NCBI GenBank assembly: GCA_964476045.1
Contig: CAYYYJ010000025.1
Coordinates: 1 to 13,318 of the forward strand
DNA length: 13,318 nucleotides
Direction of reading: 5' to 3'
Source: CAYYYJ01 sp964476045
Lineage (GTDB): Archaea > Aenigmatarchaeota > Aenigmatarchaeia > QMZP01 > JACQNV01
The position numbers and the translations under genes are program-made. Every line of letters starts with the position of its first letter. The first letter of the stretch is position 1. Under the pieces are notes generated by a model that saw nothing but the letters and a program-made list of their open reading frames with translations, was not told the DNA's origin and ran no database searches. Shown piece by piece: positions 6,704 to 13,297 of the stretch.

Positions 6704-6723
6704 CCTAACAAACAACACTTTTC

Positions 6724-7880
6724 ATGGATCAATCCAAACATCCCCACCCCCAAAACGTGATCGCCCTAATCAGCGACCTCGATCTCACTCTAACCCCTGA
6801 GTATACGCAAACTCCTCTCCTCAAAAAATTCGGGATAAGCCCTGACGACTTCTGGAAGTATGTGAATTCTGTATATGCGCTAGAGCGGTCTCAGAGGAAA
6901 AAAGATCTGGCAGAAGAAGAGAAAAAATTTCCCCCAGAATTAATGGTTTCTATTGATCAACACAGGTCAGATTTCACACAAGAACTGGTTTACACAAATG
7001 TAATTCTTGAATATGTAAGAAAAGGAATCTTTAAAGGCCTCAGCAGAAAAGTTTTCCGCGAGTCTGGAAAGGAAATAAAGTTTTTCCCAGGTGTCCTCGA
7101 ATTCATACCTCTTCTGAAAAACTGGGTTTTTGAAAACCCTGCCTGGAAAAAACATGACATAAAACTAGAATTCTATATTGTAAGTTCAGGGATTGCAGAC
7201 ATGATCCGCGGCAGCAAAATAATGCCTTTCTGCGATGGTATTTTCGCGACAGAGTTTGGGACAGGAAAGAACGACCGTGTTGACGGGGAAATAGACAGGA
7301 TAGATTTCAGCGTCAGCTACACAGNNNNNNNNNNNNNNNNNNNNNNNNNNNNNNNNNNNNNNNNNNNNNNNNNNNNNNNNNNNNNNNNNNNNNNNNNNNN
7401 NNNNNNNNNNNNNNNNNNNNNNNNAACGACCGTGTTGACGGGGAAATAGACAGGATAGATTTCAGCGTCAGCTACACAGAAAAGACGAGATTTATTCACA
7501 TGATCTCCAAAGGTTTCGATGTTGATGTGAATGATCCTCTACCTCAAAACATGAGGCGTGTCCGCGGCGATTGCATGATCTTTATGGGAGACGGTCCAAC
7601 AGACGTCCCATCCATGTCAACTGTAAATACTTTCGGAGGAAAATCAATAGCAGTTTATGGAGTATATGGAGATCCTCTGAAGGACAAAAAAGCCTTTGAG
7701 AATGCCCTTAAACTCAGGGAACAACACAGGGTTCTCTCGTTCAGCGAAGCTGATTTCACTTCAGAATCCCAGTCAATCAGGACTTTAAAGTACTTGATAT
7801 CAGAAGCGGCGGAGAGGATTGTGAAGGACAAGGATGCTGCAATAGGGGCTTTCGCAGGCAAAACGCCGAAAATCCACTGA
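6724..7880 (+). CDS. HAD-superfamily phosphatase, interrupted by an assembly gap
   Basis: HAD phosphatases hydrolyse phosphate esters through an aspartyl-phosphate intermediate; the substrate here is unknown. Motif I is DLDLT (D18 nucleophile, D20), motif II is VSSG at 153-156, and motif IV is GDGPTD at 237-242. As written the gene breaks at 100 Ns, but the same 55 bases lie on both sides. Removing the Ns plus one copy (155 bases) gives a continuous 333-aa frame through YTEKTRFIHM, and K202 in that join is a good motif III lysine. The region at about 40-125 would be the helical cap. It is a phosphoserine-phosphatase-like HAD by layout, but I would not name a substrate. The ATG at 6724 has a TATA box 25 nt upstream shared with rtcB. 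The His/Pro/Gln-rich first 11 residues look disordered. valS follows 36 bases downstream with its own TATA box. Confidence 0.88.
7270..7479. other. Scaffold gap of 100 N flanked by identical 55-base copies
   Basis: Positions 7325-7424 are N. Bases 7270-7324 and 7425-7479 are identical over all 55 positions. This is the pattern left when two contigs overlapping by one assembly k-mer are scaffolded without merging. The biological sequence most likely has a single copy and no gap, because collapsing it restores the HAD phosphatase frame exactly. Confidence 0.92.
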
Positions 7881-7886
7881 AACTTC

Positions 7887-7894
7887 TATTTAAA
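7887..7894 (+). promoter_or_regulatory. TATA box for valS
   Basis: TATTTAAA lies in the 36-base gap after the HAD stop, centred about 27 nt before the valS ATG at 7917. It predicts an independent, leaderless valS transcript. Confidence 0.65.
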
Positions 7895-7916
7895 AATCGG
7901 CTCCTATACTTATTCT

Positions 7917-10268
7917 ATGGAACCAAAACTCCAGGAACCTAATTGGTCGAAGCAATTCGAGAAGCCAATTTACCAAGAATGGAAAAAATCCAAAACTTAT
8001 TTGTTTGACCAAAAATCAAAAAAACCAATTTACTCAGTTGACACACCACCTCCTTACGTAAACGCCCCAATCCACATGGGCCACGCAACCACATACATAC
8101 TCATGGACATGTTCGCGCGTTTCCACAGGATGATCGGCGAGGAAGTTTTATTTCCTCTAGGCCTTGATAGGAACGGATTGCCAATAGAAGTAGCTGCACA
8201 GAAAAAATTCAACATTACTCCTGGAAAAGTTTCCAGAGAGGAATTCATCCAAGCCTGCAAAAAATTGCTTGAAGAATTTAGCCTGAAATCGACAGAAACT
8301 TTTTTGAAGGCAGGGATCGGCTTCAATTCATGGGAAATAGGGAAAAAGCCAGGAGATGTATATCAGACAGATTCTGACGAATATCGCGCTCTCACACAGG
8401 CGACGTTTATTGATTTGTGGAAAAAGGGAATGGTCTATCTTGACGATAGAATGAACAATTATTGCCCTGGGTGCAGAACAACTCTCGCAGACAATGAGGT
8501 TGACCATGCTGACATGAAAACTTTTTTGAACGAAATAAAGTTCAAAGTAAAAGGCAGCAAAGAAGAAATAATTATTGCAACCACAAGGCCAGAATTGATG
8601 TGCAAGGCCGGGATAGTTGTATACCATCCTGACGATAAAAGATACCAGCACCTGAAAGGGAAGACTGCTGTAGTCCCTATTTACAATTTGGAAATACCAA
8701 TACAGCCCCACCCAATCGCAAAACAGGAATACGGGACAGGCATAATGTACATGAGCAAATCCGCAGGCGACCAGAATGCAATAAGATTTTTGATTGAAAT
8801 GAAAATGCATCCAGAATCCTGCATATCAACAGAAGGCAAAATGGATAAGAGTTCAGGATTTTTAGAGGGATTGAAAGTTGGAGAAGCCAGAAAAACTATA
8901 ATAGAGAGATTAGAAAAAGAAGGCCTTTTAAAGAAAAAGGAAATAATGCACAGCACACCTATCTGTGAGAGGTCTAAACATCCTATAGAATTCATAAACA
9001 TGTCCGAGTATTACGTCAAACAGCTCGACTTCCTTGAAGACCTGAGAAAATTATCAGACAAAATAAACTTTTACTCCAAGAAAAATAAACAGCTTTTGCT
9101 AGACTGGATTAATTCAGTTGCAATAGGCTGGCCTGTTTCGCGAAGAAGAGTCTATGCAACTGAAATCCCTTTGTGGTATTGTAAAAAGTGTAAAGAAGTC
9201 GTCGTCCCTGAAAAAGGGAAATATTACAAGCCTTGGAAAGATCCATCCCCAGTAAAATCCTGCAAAAAATGCGGTTCTGTTGAATTCGATGGTGAGACCA
9301 GAGTTTTCGACACCTGGTTTGATTCATCAATTTCGCCTTTGTATATATTGAAAATGGTTGAAGACCCGGAATTTTTCAAGAAAGCTTTCCCAGCAACCGT
9401 GAGGCCTCAGGGAAAAGAAATTGTCAGAACATGGCTCTACTATACGCTTTTGAGAGTCTATCAACTGACAGAAAAACCGGCGTTCAGGGATGTCTGGATA
9501 CATTATCACATCCTAGACGGTCAGGGAAAAAAGATGGCAAAATCCCTGGGCAATGTGATAGACCCTTCAGCCTTAATAGACAATAATGGAGCAGAGCCTA
9601 TCCGCCTCTGGGCCGCATTAGAAGGGAACCTTACAGACACAGACTTCATGTGCTCAGAAGAAAAAATAAAAGGGAACGGTAAATTCCTGACTAAGTTATG
9701 GAACGTTGCCAGATTCATCTCCGGCTTTGAAGAAGTAAAAACAAAACCTAAAAAATTGTCTGTTCTAGACGAGTGGATATTGGCAGAAATCGATAACTTG
9801 GTAAAAACCACCGGAAAAGGTTTTGAAGAATATGATTTCCACAACCCTACTGTCAAGGTCCGCCATTTCATCTGGGAAATTTTCGCATCACATTATTTAG
9901 AATTAGTAAAATCCCGCGTTTATAATAAAGAAAATAAGTTCTCAAAAGAAGAGCAGAATTCTGCTATATGGACCCTGAACAGGAGTTTGGATTTATTGCT
10001 GAAATTGCTCGCCCCTGTAACCCCTTTTATCACATACAGAATTTACAAGGATCTGAGGGAAAAGGACATACACGCAGAAAAATTCCCCGAGCCAGAAAAA
10101 ATTGAATTCAAAGGATTTGCCACAGACGAGCTAGTAGAATTAAATTCGAGTATATGGAAAGCCAAGAAAGAAAAAGGCCTGGCTATGAAAGACCCTATAG
10201 AATTCAAAGTGCCTGAAAAATTCAAGATTATTGAACTGGAATTGAAAGAGATGCACAATTTGAAATAG
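7917..10268 (+). CDS. valS: Valyl-tRNA synthetase
   Basis: This class I synthetase charges tRNA-Val with valine and edits threonine. The 783-aa protein has HIGH as HMGH at 53-56 within PPPYVNAPIHMGH, and a long CP1 editing insertion with TTRPEL at 222-227 and GTGIMYMSKSAGDQNAIRF at about 273-291. That last segment follows the archaeal ValRS GTG...GD pattern rather than that of IleRS or LeuRS. After CP1 come WPVSRRR at 405-411, a zinc-knuckle-like set C422, C425, C449 and C452, DTWFDSSISP at 465-474, and RPQGKEIVRTW at 496-506. The second signature is KMAKS at 539-543 instead of KMSKS. The anticodon-binding helical domain follows, with LLKLLAPVTPF near its end. There is no long bacterial-type C-terminal coiled coil, which fits an archaeal enzyme slightly shorter than usual. 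The ATG has a TATA box 27 nt upstream. IleRS is the main alternative but fits less well. Confidence 0.93.
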   Translation: MEPKLQEPNWSKQFEKPIYQEWKKSKTYLFDQKSKKPIYSVDTPPPYVNAPIHMGHATTYILMDMFARFHRMIGEEVLFPLGLDRNGLPIEVAAQKKFNITPGKVSREEFIQACKKLLEEFSLKSTETFLKAGIGFNSWEIGKKPGDVYQTDSDEYRALTQATFIDLWKKGMVYLDDRMNNYCPGCRTTLADNEVDHADMKTFLNEIKFKVKGSKEEIIIATTRPELMCKAGIVVYHPDDKRYQHLKGKTAVVPIYNLEIPIQPHPIAKQEYGTGIMYMSKSAGDQNAIRFLIEMKMHPESCISTEGKMDKSSGFLEGLKVGEARKTIIERLEKEGLLKKKEIMHSTPICERSKHPIEFINMSEYYVKQLDFLEDLRKLSDKINFYSKKNKQLLLDWINSVAIGWPVSRRRVYATEIPLWYCKKCKEVVVPEKGKYYKPWKDPSPVKSCKKCGSVEFDGETRVFDTWFDSSISPLYILKMVEDPEFFKKAFPATVRPQGKEIVRTWLYYTLLRVYQLTEKPAFRDVWIHYHILDGQGKKMAKSLGNVIDPSALIDNNGAEPIRLWAALEGNLTDTDFMCSEEKIKGNGKFLTKLWNVARFISGFEEVKTKPKKLSVLDEWILAEIDNLVKTTGKGFEEYDFHNPTVKVRHFIWEIFASHYLELVKSRVYNKENKFSKEEQNSAIWTLNRSLDLLLKLLAPVTPFITYRIYKDLREKDIHAEKFPEPEKIEFKGFATDELVELNSSIWKAKKEKGLAMKDPIEFKVPEKFKIIELELKEMHNLK

Positions 10269-10281
10269 GCATGTCTCCATG

Positions 10282-10290
10282 TTTTAAATA
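10282..10290 (+). promoter_or_regulatory. TATA box for the first lipoprotein gene
   Basis: TTTTAAATA lies just after the valS stop and is centred about 26 nt before the ATG at 10312, consistent with a leaderless transcript. Confidence 0.6.
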
Positions 10291-10311
10291 CAGGCTAAAC
10301 CATAACAACCT

Positions 10312-10503
10312 ATGAAACTTTCAGGTTACGCTAGGATAGCAGCAGTTTCTGCCACGCTTCTTTTATCTGGATGCACGCTTAGGGTTGGGAATATTGTATT
10401 CGAAACAGATAACAACAGAAAACCAAGAGTTTATGTAGAAGATCCCGCACCAACTGATTGTGATGCATTGGCAACAAGCGATTTCTACAAAAGAAGATTC
10501 TAA
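10312..10503 (+). CDS. Small predicted lipoprotein, 63 aa
   Basis: The N-terminus MKLSGYARIAAVSATLLLSGC is a short signal peptide with positive charge, a hydrophobic core and a lipobox LSGC ending at C21. The product is therefore probably exported and lipid-anchored on the outer face of the membrane. The predicted mature part is only about 43 residues, polar and charged (ETDNNRKPRVYVEDPAP), with one more Cys (C50) and a basic end (KRRF). No domain is recognised. It lies 43 bases after valS and 36 bases before a second lipoprotein-like gene, each with its own TATA box, so they form a pair rather than an obvious operon. Confidence 0.7.
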   Translation: MKLSGYARIAAVSATLLLSGCTLRVGNIVFETDNNRKPRVYVEDPAPTDCDALATSDFYKRRF

Positions 10504-10509
10504 TAGGCC

Positions 10510-10517
10510 TTTTAAAA
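10510..10517 (+). promoter_or_regulatory. TATA box for the second lipoprotein-like gene
   Basis: TTTTAAAA is centred about 26 nt before the ATG at 10540. The 14 bases TTAAAACTTATCCT starting at 10512 recur at 10958-10971 downstream of the gene. Confidence 0.6.
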
Positions 10518-10539
10518 CTTATCCTCTTTTAGTATATAG

Positions 10540-10890
10540 ATGGGATCAAATTTTAGAACTTGCTCTACTGTCTTCGGCTTCTATTTACTTGCAGCTTCAA
10601 CTGGTTGCGTCACATATCCAGGAAAATACAAAGTATATGATACGCGAGGGACTGTATACACAGAATCTAACAAACCTGACTGTTTTAGAATAAGGAGAAA
10701 CAGGGCAGAGACCATTGGAGTTATTCCAGATGGGCGAGTTGGATATCTCACAATAGATGTTGAAACTGAAAAAGGAAAGAAGAGAAAAAGAAGCTTTTTG
10801 ATTGGAAAGGGAGGGCAAGTCAGAATGATGCCTGACGGAGAAATATGGTTTTTTGAGGATAGGTTTTCTGGCGTAAATATCCCCGAATAG
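10540..10890 (+). CDS. Predicted exported or lipid-anchored protein, 116 aa
   Basis: The first 23 residues hold a hydrophobic core (VFGFYLLAAS) leading to STGC at 20-23. This is a plausible but imperfect lipobox because no Leu stands at -3. The mature domain of about 93 residues alternates short hydrophobic stretches with Gly, Asp and Lys turns (YKVYDTRGTVY, GRVGYLTIDVE, GQVRMMPDGEIWFFED), which suggests an all-beta fold. I recognise no family and assign no function. The TATA box at 10510-10517 supports ATG 10540. The neighbouring small lipoprotein gene suggests both act at the cell surface, which is inference only. Confidence 0.7.
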   Translation: MGSNFRTCSTVFGFYLLAASTGCVTYPGKYKVYDTRGTVYTESNKPDCFRIRRNRAETIGVIPDGRVGYLTIDVETEKGKKRKRSFLIGKGGQVRMMPDGEIWFFEDRFSGVNIPE

Positions 10891-11044
10891 AATAGTAAAA
10901 GTTTTCTAAAACACTGTTATAATTTACATTTTGATAATTGGACATCCAAAAGTTATCTTAAAACTTATCCTGAGGACGTTTTCTGACAATAAGCTTTATA
11001 AACCTGAACATCCTAGTTGATAATTATAATCATTGTTTTAACCC
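10891..11044. other. AT-rich intergenic stretch, no gene seen
   Basis: The stretch contains no convincing ORF. It carries a second copy of TTAAAACTTATCCT at 10958-10971, a TATA-like sequence with no start codon at the expected distance, so a short noncoding transcript is possible. CTGA occurs three times near 10970-11000, but no box C (RUGAUGA) pairs with these to make a C/D sRNA. Confidence 0.4.
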
Positions 11045-11054
11045 TTATATAAAA
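11045..11054 (+). promoter_or_regulatory. Strong TATA box upstream of the 52-aa ORF
   Basis: TTATATAAAA is the closest match in the window to the archaeal TATA consensus. It lies about 21-25 nt before the ATG at 11070, slightly short of ideal for a leaderless start. Confidence 0.55.
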
Positions 11055-11069
11055 TCTTTTATAACTTGT

Positions 11070-11228
11070 ATGTTCAAAAAGCTCAAGAGCCTACAGACAC
11101 AGATCACTTCTTTAGAGGGTGCAAACCTCGAGATTTCAGTCCCTTCTTCATCTAATTTCTTCAAGGAAATAAAAAGCTTTTTACAAAACTACAATAGCAA
11201 AGATTTTGAACATCTTAGTACATTATAA
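11070..11228 (+). CDS. Small 52-aa protein, function unknown
   Basis: ATG 11070 opens 52 codons to TAA 11226-11228. The predicted peptide starts basic (MFKKLKSLQTQITSLEGANL), with a leucine and isoleucine spacing compatible with a short coiled coil over residues 5-20. A Ser-rich linker follows (VPSSSN), then a second amphipathic helix (FFKEIKSFLQNY) and a polar end. No Cys, no membrane segment and no family are recognised. The strong TATA box just upstream and the ordered helix-linker-helix layout argue for a real gene. It is convergent with the 99-aa ORF, 11 bases from stop to stop. Confidence 0.5.
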   Translation: MFKKLKSLQTQITSLEGANLEISVPSSSNFFKEIKSFLQNYNSKDFEHLSTL

Positions 11229-11239
11229 ACAAATTGCTT

Positions 11240-11539
11240 TTAAACCGATTTAGCAAATCTTCCAGAGCTAGCTGTCTCTCTTTCCCTTGCGCCATTTCTG
11301 TGCAAGCGCGCCCTTCTTCTTTCCATTTTTTTGAAGCCTTCGTAAACCTCTTCTGATTCAAGGGGACCCAGTTCACGTTTTAGGCATATTCTTTGATTAT
11401 CTGTATCTAGAAAAACCCTACCAGGCCCATGAGCCTGAACCCCGGACACAAGATTGCTATAGAAACTCCCAAAAGCAAGCGATCCCGTGTATACAGCTTC
11501 TAACAATCTTTTTCTCACATAGGCTCCATTGTATCCCAT
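11240..11539 (-). CDS. Hypothetical protein, 99 aa, basic C-terminus
   Basis: The frame runs from ATG 11537-11539 (MGYNGAYVRKRLLEAVY) to TAA 11240-11242. An upstream GTG at 11567-11569 would add ten residues, but it overlaps the TATA-like CTTTTATAG (11573-11581), so the ATG is preferred, with a leader of about a dozen bases. The first half is mixed, with Gly and aromatic residues (GSLAFGSFYSN) and a short strand-like part (GRVFLDTDNQRICL). The C-terminal third is rich in Arg and Lys (FKKMERRRARLHRNGARER) and could bind nucleic acid. No family is recognised. It is divergent from the EF-1A gene and convergent with the 52-aa ORF. Confidence 0.55.
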   Translation of the reverse strand: MGYNGAYVRKRLLEAVYTGSLAFGSFYSNLVSGVQAHGPGRVFLDTDNQRICLKRELGPLESEEVYEGFKKMERRRARLHRNGARERETASSGRFAKSV

Positions 11540-11572
11540 ATTCAAACAACCGTACTTATTTGGAAGCACTTC

Positions 11573-11581
11573 TATAAAAGT
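11573..11581 (-). promoter_or_regulatory. TATA-like box for the 99-aa ORF
   Basis: CTTTTATAG on the - strand is centred about 38 nt before the ATG at 11539, giving a predicted start near 11552 and a short leader without a clear Shine-Dalgarno motif. Confidence 0.4.
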
Positions 11582-11610
11582 TAAGAACAGATCTCAGAAG
11601 CTGTAGATCA

Positions 11611-11624
11611 AGTATTTAAATACT
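11611..11624. promoter_or_regulatory. 14-bp perfect palindrome in the divergent EF-1A upstream region
   Basis: AGTATTTAAATACT is self-complementary over all 14 bases. It lies between the TATA-like boxes of the 99-aa ORF and the EF-1A gene and is followed by a second short palindrome, TAACGTTA (11626-11633). It could be an operator for a dimeric regulator or an extra symmetric TATA element. Its AT-rich content makes chance a real possibility. Confidence 0.4.
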
Positions 11625-11630
11625 ATAACG

Positions 11631-11640
11631 TTAATATATA
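11631..11640 (+). promoter_or_regulatory. TATA box for the EF-1A gene
   Basis: TTAATATATA is about 50 nt before the chosen ATG at 11687, which predicts a 5' leader of roughly 25 nt. This contrasts with the leaderless spacing of most other genes here. The leader contains CGGGAAAG but no strong Shine-Dalgarno. Confidence 0.5.
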
Positions 11641-11686
11641 GATCATTCTTTTACATAAAGAATTCTTTCGGGAAAGAAAAATGTAT

Positions 11687-12967
11687 ATGGCAGATAAACC
11701 TCATCTCAATTTGATAACAATCGGTCACGTAGACCATGGAAAATCTACATTAGTGGGAAGACTACTTTACGATTCAGGAGCTATACCTGAAGCAGAGATG
11801 AGAAAGCTCAAAGACCTCGCAAAGGAATTGAAAAAAGAGACTTTCGAATTCGCTTTCGTCATGGACCAATTGAAAGAAGAAAGAGAGCGAGGGGTTACAA
11901 TAGATCTGATGTACAAGGGTTTTGACACACCCAAGTTTTATTTCACGCTTATTGATGCGCCAGGCCACAGGGATTTCGTCAAAAACATGATCACAGGCGC
12001 TTCACAGGCAGATGCTGCAATCCTTGTAGTCTCCATAAAAGATGGCATCCAGGAACAAACAAAAGAGCATGTATACCTCTCTAAAGTTTTAGGGATTAAA
12101 CAGATTGTTATAGCCCTAAACAAAATAGACGCAGTCAACTACGACGAAAAGAAATTCCTTGAAGCAAAGGAAGCAGTAAGCAAACTCTTATCCTCAGTCG
12201 GCTTCAAAGTAGCTGAAATCCCATTCGTCCCAGTATCTGCATACTTAGGCGATAATGTCTTCAAAAAATCAGACAAAATGGCTTGGTATAAAGGCGGAAC
12301 TCTTTTCGAAACTTTAGATTCTGCAATAAAACCAATTGACAGGCCTGTAAACAAACCTCTCAGAATGTCTATCCAGAGTGTCTTGAACATCACAGGCGTC
12401 GGTGCAGTTGTCACAGGTAAAATAGAAACAGGTGTGATGAAACCTGGAGATAAAGTTATAATACAACCAGCAGGCGTTCCAGCAGAAATCAAGACTATCG
12501 AGATGCATCACAAGCAATTACCTCAAGCAATCCCAGGCGACAATATTGGTGTCAGCATGAAAGGTGTTGATAAGAAAAATGTCAGGAAAGGTGACATGGT
12601 CGGAAAGCCTGATAGTCCACCAACAGTTGCTAAAGAATTCACAGGACAAATAATTGTTTTACAGCATCCAACTGTTATGACAAAAGGTTACACACCAGTG
12701 TTCCATTTACACACAGCGCATGTAGCTGGTAAAATAATAGAAATCATAAAGAAAATTGACCCAAAAACAGGCGCTGAGGTTACCACTGACAAAGATTTGC
12801 TAAGAACAGGAGATGCAGCTATAATCAGAGTCCAGCCATTACAGCCCGTAGTCATAGAAAAGCAATCTGAATTCCCAGAACTCGCAAAGTTCGCAATCAG
12901 AGACATGGGTAAAACAGTGGCTGCAGGGATCTGCATTGACGTTGTAAAAGTTGAGAAAGCAAAATAG
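11687..12967 (+). CDS. tuf: Translation elongation factor EF-1A (aEF1A)
   Basis: EF-1A is the GTPase that brings aminoacyl-tRNA to the ribosomal A site. The 426-aa product has all G motifs: G1 GHVDHGKS at 13-20, G2 ERERGVTID at 65-73 in switch I, G3 DAPGH at 90-94 and G4 NKID at 145-148, followed by the SAYLGDNVFKKSDKMAWY region typical of archaeal and eukaryotic EF-1A. Two beta-barrel domains follow, with RMSIQSVLNITGVGAVVTGKIE starting domain 2. Length and order match the family. ATG 11687 is preferred over the in-frame ATG at 11681 because family members begin with a short tail before KPHLN; the two starts differ by two residues. The gene stands alone, with its own TATA box and terminator and no adjacent ribosomal protein genes, unlike the str-operon arrangement of many archaea. 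Confidence 0.95.
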   Translation: MADKPHLNLITIGHVDHGKSTLVGRLLYDSGAIPEAEMRKLKDLAKELKKETFEFAFVMDQLKEERERGVTIDLMYKGFDTPKFYFTLIDAPGHRDFVKNMITGASQADAAILVVSIKDGIQEQTKEHVYLSKVLGIKQIVIALNKIDAVNYDEKKFLEAKEAVSKLLSSVGFKVAEIPFVPVSAYLGDNVFKKSDKMAWYKGGTLFETLDSAIKPIDRPVNKPLRMSIQSVLNITGVGAVVTGKIETGVMKPGDKVIIQPAGVPAEIKTIEMHHKQLPQAIPGDNIGVSMKGVDKKNVRKGDMVGKPDSPPTVAKEFTGQIIVLQHPTVMTKGYTPVFHLHTAHVAGKIIEIIKKIDPKTGAEVTTDKDLLRTGDAAIIRVQPLQPVVIEKQSEFPELAKFAIRDMGKTVAAGICIDVVKVEKAK

Positions 12968-12969
12968 CG

Positions 12970-13006
12970 CCCCTTTGAAGAAAACTATTTTCCGGGGATT
13001 TTTTTT
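12970..13006 (+). terminator. Hairpin plus oligo-T terminator after the EF-1A gene
   Basis: CCCC at 12970-12973 pairs with GGGG at 12994-12997, with an inner GAAAA/TTTTC stem. This is followed by eight T at 12999-13006. Archaeal RNA polymerase stops mainly at oligo-T, so the T run alone could suffice. Confidence 0.7.
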
Positions 13007-13029
13007 AAGTGAATTTTATTTTGTTAATT

Positions 13030-13242
13030 CTACAGTTCGCAAAAATACAAATCTACAACAAAAATAGTCACTGGTATCAGCAATATTATCAGTATGATTA
13101 TCAGTACAGGGATAACAGGATCCAGAGAAGCTGTTGAAATAAGCAGCCAAACAAGAAAAGCAAAGATCAGCATCAGGGCTAGAGCAACCCCATATTTCCA
13201 TCTCGAGGAGTGAAGCGCATCCCTGTGCTCTTGCCATACCAT
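13030..13242 (-). CDS. Small membrane protein with two predicted helices, 70 aa
   Basis: ATG 13240-13242 starts a 70-aa protein. A short charged N-terminus (MVWQEHRDALHSSRWK) is followed by two hydrophobic helices at about 17-37 and 43-63, separated by a tight TASLDP turn. The last residues are DLYFCEL. This is a helical hairpin in the membrane with both ends probably on the cytoplasmic side, judged from the positive residues before helix 1. No family is recognised, and such proteins can be small subunits, regulators or toxins; none can be chosen from sequence alone. It is convergent with the EF-1A gene. Confidence 0.65.
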   Translation of the reverse strand: MVWQEHRDALHSSRWKYGVALALMLIFAFLVWLLISTASLDPVIPVLIIILIILLIPVTIFVVDLYFCEL

Positions 13243-13289
13243 ACGAATAATTTGTAGAGTGCTAGTTGGAGTGAACCCCTATCCACGTA

Positions 13290-13297
13290 CATAAAGT
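13290..13297 (-). promoter_or_regulatory. Possible TATA box for the small membrane protein
   Basis: ACTTTATG on the - strand lies about 50 nt before the ATG at 13242, which would give a leader of about 26 nt. A second AT-rich element, TATTTAAA at 13311-13318, touches the window end and could serve a gene beyond it. Confidence 0.3.

Noticed and set aside
6674..6718. Longer RtcB start at GTG 6718
   Set aside because: It would place the start upstream of the well-spaced TATA element and add 15 residues not typical of RtcB; ATG 6671-6673 fits a leaderless transcript.
7270..7479. True tandem duplication of 55 bp
   Set aside because: The copies flank exactly 100 Ns and collapsing them restores the reading frame, so an assembly artefact is far more likely.
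10891..11044. C/D box sRNA
   Set aside because: Several CTGA sequences occur, but no box C (RUGAUGA) or internal box pair with the required spacing was found.
13016..13237. 73-codon frame overlapping the small membrane protein
   Set aside because: It is a shifted frame of the better ORF at 13030-13242, which has two clear hydrophobic helices.
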